Below, in pieces: positions 26,241-35,077 of a stretch of 62,186 nucleotides of DNA. Position numbers and translations under genes: made by a program. The stretch is from positions 1 to 62,186 of the forward strand of contig JAGBFR010000061.1 of the NCBI GenBank assembly GCA_017936375.1, written 5' to 3'. Source of the DNA: Clostridia bacterium (GTDB lineage Bacteria; Bacillota; Clostridia; Christensenellales; Aristaeellaceae). Under the pieces are notes generated by a model. It saw only the letters and a program-made list of their open reading frames with translations. It was not told the DNA's origin and did no database searches. Numbering within the stretch: position 1 is the stretch's first letter; every line of letters starts with the position of its first letter.

Positions 26241-26870
26241 TCACAATCCCGGTTTTGCTTCTGCATTTCTGCAGATCACTCGATCCTCGCCATCAATGAT
26301 GATCCCCTCGCCGTCGTCAAGCCGCAGTACCTGCACGCCCATACGCGCCTCATACGCCCGGCACCGCTCTTCAAAGCGCTCAAATCGGGTCAGGAACTTC
26401 CCGTAATGCGGAAGAACCTGCACGTCCGTCAGCCCAAGCCCGGAAAGATCGCTCATTCCGAGGAAGTTCATCTCCGGGGAATACATATGGACAAGCTCAA
26501 GCGTCGGCCCGAAAGCAAACGCCGCCGCGCTCCATCCAATCAGGGTCTTCCTGAGCGCGAGCTCCCTGAGCACAGCCTCTGCGCCGCTGCGCCGGATGGC
26601 GTCCATCAGATAAAACGGATTCCCGCCGATGAACTCCACGACGTCATATCCAGGCAGCCGCTCCGCCGGTTCCTCATCCAGATCAAACACGTCCACGCGC
26701 AGCCCCAACGCTTCAAGCTCTTGCCGGCATCTTGGCACATGGTAGTTGTCCTTCTTATATTGATGATCCGCCGTCACGACGAGCGCCGCCGTGCGGCAGC
26801 CCGAGAGACGCGCTTTCAGGCAGGCATGCAGGCTGATGCCCGAAAGCCCGTTAGAACACAGTACCAGCAT
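26241..26870 (-). CDS. Peptidase-E-like (S51 / class I glutamine amidotransferase-like) protein
   Basis: A 209-residue protein with the S51 pattern: VEFIGGNPFYLMDAI and the nucleophile turn IGWSAAAFAFGPT (Ser in GxSA). Family members cleave N-terminal Asp dipeptides or cyanophycin-related peptides, but many are uncharacterised. The catalytic His/Glu cannot be placed with certainty. It follows a methyltransferase gene by 33 nt. Confidence 0.75.
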   Translation of the reverse strand: MLVLCSNGLSGISLHACLKARLSGCRTAALVVTADHQYKKDNYHVPRCRQELEALGLRVDVFDLDEEPAERLPGYDVVEFIGGNPFYLMDAIRRSGAEAVLRELALRKTLIGWSAAAFAFGPTLELVHMYSPEMNFLGMSDLSGLGLTDVQVLPHYGKFLTRFERFEERCRAYEARMGVQVLRLDDGEGIIIDGEDRVICRNAEAKPGL

Positions 26871-26903
26871 GACATGACTCCCCGGCGGATCCTGCGCCCG
26901 CCG

Positions 26904-27614
26904 CTATCCTTTCTTCCTGACCATGATGCCGACAAAGGCGGTATACGGCTTGATGATGCGCTCATAATGCTCAAGGTCGCCCATCGCAAACCTGTTCCCC
27001 GTAGCAATCCACTCCTGCCACGGCACGTCAAACGCATCCATTTCCCACGTTCTGACCTCAGCGATATCCTCATGCTCGCCGATGATCCGCCTCCACTGAT
27101 CGGCGCTCTTGAACATGTACGCTTCATCGCCCAGCCACGGCTTCGTCAGCTCCTCGCTGCGCCCGCCGTACACATTCTTCATGCCCGGCACGGCGATGAG
27201 TACCCGTCCGCCTCTCTTCACAAACGGAAGGATTTTCTCCGCAAAGAAGCCCTCTTCGCCCGCAAAATAATGATACGAATCGATGCTCACCACAGCGTCA
27301 AACATCTCCGGCTCAAAATGCAGATTCACCGCATTCTCGTGCACCGGGATCAGCCTGTCCGCCATTCCCCACTGCGCAAAGCGCGCACGGTTATCCTCCG
27401 CGGAAATCCACAGGTCGTTGGCATACACCGTCGCCCCCGTCTCCCGGGCGGCAAACAGGCTCGTCAGCCCCGTCCCGCAGCCCAGATCCAGCACAAGCTG
27501 ATCCGAGGCAAGCCGCAGCGGATAGGCCTCAAGCAGCTCGTCCAGCAGACGGATGCTGTTGGGGCCCATCAGATTGGCCGCCGTAAAGTATTCCTTATAC
27601 AGATCGCCCCGCAT
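26904..27614 (-). CDS. SAM-dependent methyltransferase
   Basis: A 236-residue class I methyltransferase with motif I VLDLGCGTGLTSLFAARETG, motif II region VYANDLW and post-II FDAVVSIDSYHYF. The acceptor is probably a small molecule. MRGDLYKEYF is chosen as start for GAGGAG upstream; an earlier start in the same frame lacks a site. Confidence 0.85.
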   Translation of the reverse strand: MRGDLYKEYFTAANLMGPNSIRLLDELLEAYPLRLASDQLVLDLGCGTGLTSLFAARETGATVYANDLWISAEDNRARFAQWGMADRLIPVHENAVNLHFEPEMFDAVVSIDSYHYFAGEEGFFAEKILPFVKRGGRVLIAVPGMKNVYGGRSEELTKPWLGDEAYMFKSADQWRRIIGEHEDIAEVRTWEMDAFDVPWQEWIATGNRFAMGDLEHYERIIKPYTAFVGIMVRKKG

Positions 27615-27636
27615 GGCGTTTCTCCTCTCTCGGCCC

Positions 27637-27930
27637 TCACGCCTCGTCCACATACCGTTCCACCCGCAGGTACAGGTGATACTTGCTGCGCAGCTGCGCG
27701 ATCTGCTCCATCATCTCCGACTTGTGGTGCAGATCCAGCGCCGCCTGATCCCTCCATCGGTCGATCAGCAGCACCGTCTCGGGATCGTCCATCGGGAAGA
27801 AATACGCATAGCGCTCATTCCCCTCTTCATTGCGCACAGCGTCGACAATGCCGCTGGCGACCATTTCCTCCGCGAACTGCCTCGCGCTGCCGTTCTTTCC
27901 CGTGTAATACAGATTGACCGTAATGCTCAT
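27637..27930 (-). CDS. Antibiotic-biosynthesis-monooxygenase (ABM)-like protein
   Basis: A 97-residue dimeric ferredoxin-like-fold protein (SITVNLYYTGKNGSARQFAE; LLIDRWRDQAALDLHH). The pattern with a conserved W-x-D-x-x-A-x-x-x-H fits quinol monooxygenase-like ABM proteins. Enzymatic activity and substrate are unknown. MSITVNLYY is the chosen start because GGGAGG precedes it. Confidence 0.75.
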   Translation of the reverse strand: MSITVNLYYTGKNGSARQFAEEMVASGIVDAVRNEEGNERYAYFFPMDDPETVLLIDRWRDQAALDLHHKSEMMEQIAQLRSKYHLYLRVERYVDEA

Positions 27931-27947
27931 CTCTTCCTCCCGCGCTG

Positions 27948-28418
27948 TCACTTGGCGTCCTTTTCATAGAAGACCAGCGTCATCCGCTCGTTGATCGGCG
28001 TCTGTTTTCCCGTCCGGCGGTAGCCCATCTTCTCATACAGATGGCAGTTGCCCGCCTCCTGCAGGATGGTGTCCAGCGCCCAATGATCCCTGCCATGGAT
28101 GCGCTCTGCCTCCTCCATCGCCCGCTGCGCATAGCCCCTGTTGCGGTGCGCAGGCGCGATAAACAGAGGAGAAATCTTCTTGCGGCTGCCGTCCTTCCTG
28201 TCGATCACGCGGATTGCGCCGACCGTCTCTCCATCCGACACGATGTAATAAATATAGGTGTTCGGCGACTGCAGGCGCATCAGCACCTTTTCAAGCGGCT
28301 CATTCGCCGGGCTGGTGTCGTAGTCCCTGTAGGTTTCAAGCATCGCGGCGAACGCTTCCTTCTGCATCTCCCAGAGGGTCTGCGCGTCGCGCTCCGCCGC
28401 ACGGATCAGTTCAATCAT
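27948..28418 (-). CDS. GNAT-family N-acetyltransferase
   Basis: A 156-residue GNAT (IELIRAAERDAQTLWEMQKE; acetyl-CoA loop AHRNRGYAQRAMEEAERIHG; NCHLYEKMGYRRTG). MIELIRAAE is chosen as start for AAGGAG upstream. It sits 17 nt before the ABM gene and 22 nt after the nitrilase gene. Confidence 0.85.
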   Translation of the reverse strand: MIELIRAAERDAQTLWEMQKEAFAAMLETYRDYDTSPANEPLEKVLMRLQSPNTYIYYIVSDGETVGAIRVIDRKDGSRKKISPLFIAPAHRNRGYAQRAMEEAERIHGRDHWALDTILQEAGNCHLYEKMGYRRTGKQTPINERMTLVFYEKDAK

Positions 28419-28440
28419 TTTTTCATCTCCTTCGTGCTTC

Positions 28441-29319
28441 TCAGCCGCGGTGCTGCGGCCGGATAAAGGGCTCCTCCACACGTTCTTCGATCAACAGATG
28501 ATACCTACCCGGCCTGCGGAAGGCATTTCCATGCACCTCCTGCGCGCGGTAGCGGCGGATCATGTCCATATCGAGCTCCGCCAGATAGACGCCCTCTTCG
28601 CCGCCGGCTTCCAGCACGCAGGTATCCCGCGAGCCCGACAGCTCCGGCAGATAGACCACGCCGTCGAAGGCGCTGGAATGACCGTTGCAGTCCGGCACGC
28701 CCGCCGGGTAATTGCACGTCGCGATGGCCAGCATGTTTTCATACGCCCGGCCGCGCAGCTGGGAGAGCCGGTTGATCTCCATCGGGCAGGCATTGGGCAC
28801 GAGGATGAGCTCCGCGCCCTTGAGCATGAGGATTCTCGCGCTCTCGGGGAATTCCCGGTCATAGCAGATCATCGCGCCGACCTGTACGCTGCCCGTCTGC
28901 GTGTCCAGCTTTGCCACGTAAAAATCCTCGCCCGGCGTCAGATTCCGCTCGACGTCAAAATCACAGGTGTGCACCTTCGCATAGTCGAGCACCCGCCTGC
29001 CCTTCCTGTCAAAGAGCACAAACGAATTCCTCGGCCCGGTCGGGTATGCCTCCAGATAGGTCACGCCGATCGCCATGTCCAGCTCACACGCCAGCGCACG
29101 GAAGGACAGCTGAAACCCATCGTCCGGCGCAATCGCCTCGCGCATCCATTCTTCAGCAGGGCGGTCATAGATGCGGTATCCGTTGCTCCACATCTCCGGG
29201 AACAGCGCGATATCCGCGCCCATCTCCTTCGCCCGCCTGCAGGCCGCCATGCCCTTCTCAAGATTGCCCGCCAGCGTGCCCGTCGGGGCGATCTGCAGCA
29301 GCGCGATCCTCAGCATCAT
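28441..29319 (-). CDS. Carbon-nitrogen hydrolase (nitrilase superfamily)
   Basis: A 292-residue CN hydrolase with the catalytic triad: Glu in LFPEMWSNGY, Lys in DYAKVHTCDF and Cys in AMICYDREFPES. Members hydrolyse amides or carbamoyl groups such as N-carbamoylputrescine or omega-amides; the substrate is not clear. GGAGGAG precedes the ATG. Confidence 0.9.
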   Translation of the reverse strand: MMLRIALLQIAPTGTLAGNLEKGMAACRRAKEMGADIALFPEMWSNGYRIYDRPAEEWMREAIAPDDGFQLSFRALACELDMAIGVTYLEAYPTGPRNSFVLFDRKGRRVLDYAKVHTCDFDVERNLTPGEDFYVAKLDTQTGSVQVGAMICYDREFPESARILMLKGAELILVPNACPMEINRLSQLRGRAYENMLAIATCNYPAGVPDCNGHSSAFDGVVYLPELSGSRDTCVLEAGGEEGVYLAELDMDMIRRYRAQEVHGNAFRRPGRYHLLIEERVEEPFIRPQHRG

Positions 29320-29343
29320 CGTATTCTCCTCCGATTCTCACAT

Positions 29344-29994
29344 TCACCGCGCAGCCTTCAGCGTGCAGGTCGCGCCCCACTGCCCAAGCAGTTCAACGGA
29401 GGCAAACCCTGCCTCAAGCAGCGCCTGCGTCTCATGCGCCACAGTGAGCGGCGTATCGTAATGATAGAAAGCGTCGCCCTCAATCCCCTGCTGCGCTTTG
29501 AGTTCTAGGAGCGTCCTGCGGTAGAGGACCTCCTCTTCCTCCGTCGGCGCAAAATAATCCGTCAGGATGAAATACCCGCCGGGCACAATCGCCTCGCGGA
29601 GCTTCGTATACAGCGGCGTCTTTTCCTCCCTCGTGAAGTGATGCAGCGACTCCACAGAGACCGCAGCATCGTATACCTCGCGCCCAAGAGGCACATCAAA
29701 ATACGAATCCTGTATCAGCTCAATCTCTTTATCCGGGAACTTCTCTCTGAGCGCTGCAAGCATGCCCGCCGACAGGTCAATCCCCGTCACCCGCGCGGAG
29801 GGATTGACATCAAAGTATGCCTCAAGCTCCAGCCCCGTGCCGCAGCCAAGGTCGAGAATCCTGCACCCCGGCTTTTTCGGCAGGCAAGCCGCCGTGAAAG
29901 GATAGAATTCCTCTGCCGATTCGATGCAGGTGAGCATGTGCTCATCGTAGCCATCGAGCCTGTTTTCAAAGAATCTGGCCATCTCTTCCAGCAT
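29344..29994 (-). CDS. Class I SAM-dependent methyltransferase
   Basis: A 216-residue methyltransferase with motif I ILDLGCGTGLELEAYFDVNP, acidic GIDLSAGML and post-II YDAAVSVESLHHF. Substrate unknown. The start ATG overlaps the upstream GNAT stop as TGATG, with AGGAGG just before, so the two are translationally coupled. Confidence 0.87.
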   Translation of the reverse strand: MLEEMARFFENRLDGYDEHMLTCIESAEEFYPFTAACLPKKPGCRILDLGCGTGLELEAYFDVNPSARVTGIDLSAGMLAALREKFPDKEIELIQDSYFDVPLGREVYDAAVSVESLHHFTREEKTPLYTKLREAIVPGGYFILTDYFAPTEEEEVLYRRTLLELKAQQGIEGDAFYHYDTPLTVAHETQALLEAGFASVELLGQWGATCTLKAAR

Positions 29995-30458
29995 CACTTT
30001 TCCTCCTCAGTGTCTGCGCTGCGCGCAAGGCGGATCAGATCCTCCGCCGTGTCGTCGACCGGCTCCCTGTCCTGCGTCGGATAGAAGCCGTGCCGCGCAT
30101 AGAACGCAATCGCGCGCGTGTTCTTTTCAAGCGCCCAGAGCGTATCCGCGCCAAATTCACGGACGGCAAATTCCAGCAGCTTCTCGCCGATTCCCTGACC
30201 CTGCAGCACAGGCTCCACAAAGAGATTGCGGATCTCGTGTCCGATCACGTGGATAAAACCCTTCACCACGCCGTCGTCATACACCCATATGCCGCCAAGC
30301 TCCGGCTGGTATTCCTCCATCAGGGAAGGCACCTGCAGCTCCCCGAAGTAGAATTCGTCATTCCGAAAGATGGGATAGAAGTTAAGCCGGTAATTGAAGA
30401 TTCTGATCTCGGCAATCCTCGCCAGATCATTTTCACAGGCCCGCCTGATGTGTTCCAT
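29994..30458 (-). CDS. GNAT-family N-acetyltransferase
   Basis: A 154-residue GNAT with NLFVEPVLQGQGIGEKLLEF and the C-terminal NTRAIAFYARHGFYPTQD. MEHIRRACEND is the most likely start; GGGTGAG lies upstream but the site is weak. It is the first gene of a transcript that begins at the extended -10 promoter at 30490. Confidence 0.85.
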   Translation of the reverse strand: MEHIRRACENDLARIAEIRIFNYRLNFYPIFRNDEFYFGELQVPSLMEEYQPELGGIWVYDDGVVKGFIHVIGHEIRNLFVEPVLQGQGIGEKLLEFAVREFGADTLWALEKNTRAIAFYARHGFYPTQDREPVDDTAEDLIRLARSADTEEEK

Positions 30459-30489
30459 GCGCTCACCCGATTTCATAAGGATTTCATTC

Positions 30490-30498
30490 ATTATAGCA
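30490..30498 (-). promoter_or_regulatory. Extended -10 promoter
   Basis: TGCTATAAT on the minus strand is an extended -10 box about 30 nt upstream of the GNAT start at 30458. No convincing -35 is seen. Confidence 0.5.
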
Positions 30499-30506
30499 TA
30501 CAAATG

Positions 30507-30537
30507 AAAAAAAGACAGGAGCAATCACGCTTCTGCC
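30507..30537 (-). terminator. Terminator of the Nudix gene
   Basis: GGCAG pairs with CTGTC and AGC with GCT around GTGATT; seven T follow on the minus strand. It separates the Nudix-containing transcript from the GNAT-methyltransferase one. Confidence 0.8.
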
Positions 30538-30566
30538 TTGAATGTACGCGCAGCCGTTCCGTCGCG

Positions 30567-31019
30567 TCATTTCAGGATGGAAATCCATGCGCCGTCCTTA
30601 TGCTCAAAGTACTGCTCGCTGATCGTTTCGTCCGTAAACAGCCGCAGCATGGTCTCCATGCCCTCGGCCAGCTGCATCTTTGGCAGGTCGTCCAGTTCAG
30701 CCCAGTACACGTCTCCTTCGTCAGACGACGCCGGCGTGCCCTCAAATCGCTCCACTCTGTAGCACAGCACCATGTATCTCGAGCCGTCGCCGTTGATCCA
30801 GTCCTTGACGCCGCACAGCCTCGGCGAGGCAATCCGAAGCCCCGTCTCCTCATACACTTCCCTGATCACGGCATCCGTGAAGGATTCTCCCTTTTCCACA
30901 TGCCCGCCCGGGAAGGTGACGCCCGGCCAGTCAGGATCCCTCCGATCCTGTACCAGCACGCGCGTGCCGCTGCAGATCATGCACATATTCGTCATGGTGA
31001 CGACCTCTGTTCTCGCCAT
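30567..31019 (-). CDS. Nudix hydrolase
   Basis: A 150-residue pyrophosphohydrolase with a perfect Nudix box (G-x5-E-x7-REVYEETGL beginning at GHVEKGESF). The family resembles MutT/8-oxo-dGTPase-like enzymes, but the substrate is not fixed by sequence. MARTEVVTMT is chosen as start for GGAG upstream. It lies 26 nt after a GNAT gene. Confidence 0.9.
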   Translation of the reverse strand: MARTEVVTMTNMCMICSGTRVLVQDRRDPDWPGVTFPGGHVEKGESFTDAVIREVYEETGLRIASPRLCGVKDWINGDGSRYMVLCYRVERFEGTPASSDEGDVYWAELDDLPKMQLAEGMETMLRLFTDETISEQYFEHKDGAWISILK

Positions 31020-31045
31020 ATCTCCGTCTCCTCGCTGCCTTCGCG

Positions 31046-31486
31046 TTATTCCACCACGAACGGCGTCCACTCGATGTGGTTATACTGCATGACGTCCTCC
31101 GCCTTCTTCATGCCCAGCTTCTCATAGAAGCCGACCGCATTTTCGTTGGCGATCAGGTACACGGCGACGTCCCGCTCCCCTCCGGCGAGCGCATGCGCCG
31201 TCTTCATCAGCCGTCTGCCGATTCCCTGACCCTCATACGCCCTGTCCACGCCCAGATCCGTAATGTAGAGCCAGTAGGCATAGTCCGTCAGCCCGAAGAG
31301 CGCGCCGACCAGCAGCCCCGCCTCATTGCGCGCGGCAAGGCTGATCGACACATTGCGTACAAGCTTCTCAATCCGCTCCTCAAATCGCTCCTTCGGATAC
31401 TGTGATCCAAGGTCCGTCCGTCTCAGGAAGCCAATGTATTCCTCTGCCGTGATCCGCTCCTCGCGGATGGCGATATCCTCACGCAT
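31046..31486 (-). CDS. GNAT-family N-acetyltransferase
   Basis: A 146-residue GNAT with LGVDRAYEGQGIGRRLMKTA and NENAVGFYEKLGMKKAED. Substrate unknown. GGAGACGAGG precedes the ATG. It is 21 nt after the DUF5655-like gene. Confidence 0.87.
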   Translation of the reverse strand: MREDIAIREERITAEEYIGFLRRTDLGSQYPKERFEERIEKLVRNVSISLAARNEAGLLVGALFGLTDYAYWLYITDLGVDRAYEGQGIGRRLMKTAHALAGGERDVAVYLIANENAVGFYEKLGMKKAEDVMQYNHIEWTPFVVE

Positions 31487-31507
31487 ATCCTCGTCTCCGT
31501 TTTCCTG

Positions 31508-31894
31508 TCATTTGCTCTCCGCGAATTCATAGGCGCACTGCACCCATGCAAACAGCTCTTCGTCGATCTCCGCCTCCATGCCCACGACGATGTGCGTCGT
31601 CCACCGACCCGGATAGGGCTCCGTCTTTGCCGCCACGCGCTCCGATTCCAGCGGATACGGCATCCCCAGCGTGATCACAATATACGGATCGGGCAGCTCC
31701 GCCTTCTTCCTGACGCGCTGCAGGGAAATGCAGGCAAACACATGCCGGTTGGAAAGCGTGATCTGTGTTTTCTGCACGCGGATGAGCGTCTCAGGAAATC
31801 GCCTGAGCAGCTCCGCCTCAAATGCCTTATACAGCGGAAAAGCCGCAGGCTGCGCGCCGAAAAAGAGAAAGGCGTCCTGTGCGTTGTAGTCCAT
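31508..31894 (-). CDS. DUF5655-like protein
   Basis: A 128-residue protein resembling DUF5655 (LRRFPETLIRVQKTQITLSN; GRWTTHIVVGMEAEIDEELF; WVQCAYEFAES). The family is uncharacterised and sometimes linked to nucleotide-handling genes. MDYNAQDAF is chosen because GGAGGG sits 6 nt before it; two earlier ATGs are too close to that site. Confidence 0.7.
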   Translation of the reverse strand: MDYNAQDAFLFFGAQPAAFPLYKAFEAELLRRFPETLIRVQKTQITLSNRHVFACISLQRVRKKAELPDPYIVITLGMPYPLESERVAAKTEPYPGRWTTHIVVGMEAEIDEELFAWVQCAYEFAESK

Positions 31895-31936
31895 GCTCAT
31901 CCCTCCCCCATTCATGTACGCTGTTCATCGCAGTGA

Positions 31937-32374
31937 TCATTCCAGCCACTGGATAAAGGCCGTCTTGTCCGTGCTGTTGTATCCGGCACGCGCATAGAAC
32001 GCCAGCGTCGATTCCTTCTTTGATCCCGTCAGCAGCATCATCTTATAGCAATTGGCCTGCACGGCGATCTCCCTCGCGTAATCAAGGCAATCCGTCGCAT
32101 AGCCCCTGCCGCGATAGTCCGCATGCGTCACCACATTTTCAATGAACGCATAGGGCCGCACGCCCCTCGTCAGATTCGGGATGATCACGCACACGCAGGA
32201 GGATACGATCCTGCCGTCCACCTCGTTGACGATCAGGTGATGGTTGGGGTCCTGCACGATCGTCTCCCATGTATGCTGAAGATGCTCCGTCATCCCGGGT
32301 ACGGTATCCTCATGCAGGTGCAGATACAGCTCCAGCACCTCGCCAAGTTCATACTCACAGGCTTCTCTGACCAT
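31937..32374 (-). CDS. GNAT-family N-acetyltransferase
   Basis: A 145-residue GNAT (VVTHADYRGRGYATDCLDYA; LAFYARAGYNSTDK). GGAGGAC precedes the ATG. It is 18 nt after the NDT-like gene in the same direction. Confidence 0.87.
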   Translation of the reverse strand: MVREACEYELGEVLELYLHLHEDTVPGMTEHLQHTWETIVQDPNHHLIVNEVDGRIVSSCVCVIIPNLTRGVRPYAFIENVVTHADYRGRGYATDCLDYAREIAVQANCYKMMLLTGSKKESTLAFYARAGYNSTDKTAFIQWLE

Positions 32375-32392
32375 TGGTTTGTCCTCCGTCCG

Positions 32393-32689
32393 TCATTCAC
32401 GGCAATGATAGATGATCTCTTTTCCCCGCGCGCCGGCGTATTCGATCTCCCGCCGCACAGCCTCGCCGATATAGCCGCCGATGTTCACGACATAGATGCC
32501 GTCGCTCAGATCAATCTTCCTGTAATGCGCTTTGGCAAGCAGCTCCCGCTCTTCCTCCGTCGGCGCAGCATCGTCCGCGCCATACACACATTGCAGAATG
32601 CTGTATCCCTTCGTGGTTTCCAGTTCATAGGCGATCGCCCGCATCTGCCGCGCAAACCGCATACTGCCGCACAGGGTGTAGGTCTTCAT
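32393..32689 (-). CDS. Nucleoside 2-deoxyribosyltransferase-like / DUF4406-like protein
   Basis: A 98-residue Rossmann-like protein that begins TYTLCGSMRFARQMRAIAYE and has SDGIYVVNIGGYIGEAVRRE, the pattern of nucleoside 2-deoxyribosyltransferase-like proteins (GS.RF near the N-terminus; V..G..G..T/V..E later). The activity is not proven. MKTYTLCGS is chosen as start for GAGAGG upstream. Confidence 0.7.
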   Translation of the reverse strand: MKTYTLCGSMRFARQMRAIAYELETTKGYSILQCVYGADDAAPTEEERELLAKAHYRKIDLSDGIYVVNIGGYIGEAVRREIEYAGARGKEIIYHCRE

Positions 32690-32700
32690 CTCTTTACCTC

Positions 32701-32940
32701 TCATCCATCTGTTCTGTCATCAACCTTTTCTCCACAATGCTGACAGAACAAACTTGCATTTCGCCCCAGTCTTTTCCCGCATTGCGGGCATTTATTGTAT
32801 AAGAAATCCGGAACAATACAAGAAAGCGCGATAGCAACACCGAGTATAAACAGAGGCTCCCAGAAATATGCCATAAGCATGATAACAAACCCGCTGAGCA
32901 AAAGCATATCTCTCAGCTTTTGAGCCGCTCTGACCTTCAC
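32701..32940 (-). CDS. Small zinc-ribbon membrane protein
   Basis: A 79-residue protein with two hydrophobic helices (about residues 13-45) and a C-terminal treble-clef-like ribbon (KCPQCGKRLGRNASLFCQHCG: four Cys in two CxxC pairs). The start is GTG with GGGGAGAGG upstream. An extended -10 (TGGTATAAT, 32974-32982) lies about 35 nt before it. Function unknown. Confidence 0.75.
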   Translation of the reverse strand: MKVRAAQKLRDMLLLSGFVIMLMAYFWEPLFILGVAIALSCIVPDFLYNKCPQCGKRLGRNASLFCQHCGEKVDDRTDG

Positions 32941-32973
32941 ATACCTCTCCCCTTGATTTCATGATTCAGCCCT

Positions 32974-32982
32974 ATTATACCA
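32974..32982 (-). promoter_or_regulatory. Extended -10 promoter of the zinc-ribbon gene
   Basis: TGGTATAAT on the minus strand, without a clear -35, upstream of the transcript that starts with the zinc-ribbon gene. Confidence 0.5.
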
Positions 32983-33037
32983 CACACAGCCATACAGAGC
33001 GTAATCAATCATCCCACTGTCAAAACGCTTATTCATT

Positions 33038-33667
33038 TCATATCATTGATCGTGAATCCGCACTGTTCACTTTCAGCAGCAAAGCGATCTTGAGCATCAG
33101 CAGCGCGAATACCAAGATAACCGCATACGTTTCCCCTGTCAACGCCAGCACCATGACCGCCAGTGTGCTGACCAGCATCGAGCACCCGCCGACCAGGCTC
33201 AGCCATCTTCCCGTCTTAAAATGGATCATCAGGATTCTTAAGAACCCCAGCCCCGCGAGGACCAGATACAAGCCCCAGTAAACCGCCCGGTTAAGCGCCG
33301 TTGTCTCTGTATAGGCCGGAAGATTCACCGCATAGATAAAGCCATCCACCGTCTTCGGATAGAGCGGCAGAAGAATCAGAAGAAGTGAAAACAGATCGAT
33401 CATCCCGGACAGCAATCCACCCATGCGCAGGAGATTGGATTGATTCTCCTGTTCCGCGATGGAAATCAGTTTCTCTCCCGACAGCAGATCATCAATGGTG
33501 ACGGAATAAAACCCTGCAATCGCCTTCAGCGAATCAATGCTCGGATATCCTCTGCCCGATTCCCATTTTGAAATGGCCGTTCTGGATACATACAGCGCCT
33601 GCGCAAGCTCCTCCTGTGTCAGTCCCCTGCCCTTTCTCAGCGCCTGAAGCTTTTCATGGAATTCCAT
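33038..33667 (-). CDS. XRE-family HTH regulator with membrane domain
   Basis: A 209-residue protein with an N-terminal Cro/C1 HTH ([20 protein letters not shown] and [20 protein letters not shown]) followed from about residue 85 by four predicted membrane helices. Such membrane-tethered regulators sense envelope or small-molecule signals. GGGAGG precedes MEFHEKL. It is 15 nt after the PAP2-like gene and likely in its operon. Confidence 0.85.
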   Translation of the reverse strand: MEFHEKLQALRKGRGLTQEELAQALYVSRTAISKWESGRGYPSIDSLKAIAGFYSVTIDDLLSGEKLISIAEQENQSNLLRMGGLLSGMIDLFSLLLILLPLYPKTVDGFIYAVNLPAYTETTALNRAVYWGLYLVLAGLGFLRILMIHFKTGRWLSLVGGCSMLVSTLAVMVLALTGETYAVILVFALLMLKIALLLKVNSADSRSMI

Positions 33668-33682
33668 CGCAGAACCTCCCAC

Positions 33683-34345
33683 TCATCTCTTCTTCCTGTC
33701 ATATCGTATCACAGCCGCCCGATATATGCAAAGCAATCCTGCGCTCAAAAGCACAGCCCCCACGATATCGGTAAGCCAGTGAACACCGGAAACCAACCTT
33801 CCGCTCACCATGAGCATCGAAAAGACGCCGGCCACTGCGCCGATTGCCCTTTGGGCCATCACACCTCGCAGCCTGCGTCTGGCCTGCATGCTGAGCGTCG
33901 GCATCACGCTCAGCACAAGCAGCGTCGTCGATGACGGATAGGAGGCCTCAAGACGTCCATCGATCAAAACAGGCCTGTGATTGATGGGGATCATCTCAAA
34001 CGCCAGATAGGCGGTCATCACCAGAAGATAATATGCGCCGAGCAGAAGGATGTCAGGATCAACCTTAAACAGGCTCCGCCTCTTCACCAGCTGCACAAGG
34101 CCGAGCATGCCAAACAGCAGGCAGACAAAGATGGGAACAAGCCCCAGCCAGTCCGTGATGGTATAGAGCGTCATGTTCACGCCGGTCAGCCGACGAAACC
34201 AGCTGTTGACCGCAGCAAATCCAACCTTCGTACCATCAGGGCCTATGGGCCGCACATCTGCCGTCTGAATCAGCGCAGTAAAGACGGTAAACAGCCCGAG
34301 CAGCAGCAAGCCCATCCGCAGCAATCGCATTTCCCGAGATTTCAT
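33683..34345 (-). CDS. PAP2-superfamily phosphatase-like membrane protein
   Basis: A 220-residue protein with five to six membrane helices and the third PAP2 motif (SGRLVSGVHWLTD with R, H and D). The second motif, normally PSGH, reads SYPSSTTLL, so the general-acid His is missing. The first motif is reduced to NHRPVLIDG. Activity is doubtful; a lipid-binding or regulatory role is possible. MKSREMRLL is chosen as start for AAAGGA. Confidence 0.7.
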   Translation of the reverse strand: MKSREMRLLRMGLLLLGLFTVFTALIQTADVRPIGPDGTKVGFAAVNSWFRRLTGVNMTLYTITDWLGLVPIFVCLLFGMLGLVQLVKRRSLFKVDPDILLLGAYYLLVMTAYLAFEMIPINHRPVLIDGRLEASYPSSTTLLVLSVMPTLSMQARRRLRGVMAQRAIGAVAGVFSMLMVSGRLVSGVHWLTDIVGAVLLSAGLLCIYRAAVIRYDRKKR

Positions 34346-34456
34346 GTCATCAAGTCCTTTCAGTGATTTGCTGTCAGGATACCAGCAAACAGACAAGATA
34401 AACAGAATCCCAGCGTCACATGGGTGATACGAATCGTGTCATCGCAGAATAAACAG

Positions 34457-34480
34457 AAAAACAGGGGCATAGCGCCCCTG
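34457..34480 (-). terminator. Terminator of the deaminase gene
   Basis: CAGGGGC pairs with GCCCCTG (34462-34480) around a 5-nt loop; five T follow on the minus strand. Confidence 0.85.
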
Positions 34481-34493
34481 TCCTGCTCATATT

Positions 34494-35024
34494 TCACCCT
34501 TCAACCAATGTGCCCTTGGCCTTCACCTCATCCATCTCCCGGATCAGCTCCTCCAACGGGCGATACTCCCCGCCCCAGTACTCAAACACATGCATGCCCT
34601 CGTCCTCAAGGACAGGCCCGATCATCTTCATGGGCACACGCATGCTGCCGAGGATACGCTCATAATCCAGAACCTCCTCCTCAAAGGGGAGCAGCTTCTG
34701 AAAGCACTTGTACGACACGCCGAAAACGACCGTCCTGATTCCAAGCGAAGCGATCGCCATCAGGCAGCGGACGCACGGCGCGCAGCTCGTATAGAACACA
34801 GCATTCTCAAGAACCGAATCGGAAAACTGATTGGCGCACTTATGAACAAGATTAAACTCCGCGTGCCCGAAGATTCCCTTTTCATAATCGGCGGTATTCT
34901 CCGCCTCGGCGATGATCACGCCGTCGCTGACCAGCACAGCGCCGAACGTATCATAGCCCTTTTTCCCGGCGCTCACCGCGAGTTCATAGCATCTTTTGAT
35001 GTACTTCTCATGGATATCGATCAT
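34494..35024 (-). CDS. Cytidine/deoxycytidylate deaminase-fold enzyme
   Basis: A 176-residue zinc deaminase with the active-site GHAEFN (His ligand, catalytic Glu) and TSCAPCVRCLMAI (two Cys ligands). The spacing and length resemble guanine-deaminase or CMP/dCMP-type members rather than TadA. Substrate unknown. It precedes a strong terminator. Confidence 0.85.
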   Translation of the reverse strand: MIDIHEKYIKRCYELAVSAGKKGYDTFGAVLVSDGVIIAEAENTADYEKGIFGHAEFNLVHKCANQFSDSVLENAVFYTSCAPCVRCLMAIASLGIRTVVFGVSYKCFQKLLPFEEEVLDYERILGSMRVPMKMIGPVLEDEGMHVFEYWGGEYRPLEELIREMDEVKAKGTLVEG

Positions 35025-35077
35025 AATGCTGCCTCCAAAGGCCTGTTTACCTCCAAGTTCTTCAAATAGGAATAGTA

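Noticed and set aside
21422-27917. Very long plus-strand frames opposite the Sel1-like and GNAT/methyltransferase genes
   Set aside because: Same composition bias; the minus-strand genes carry recognisable domains and ribosome sites.
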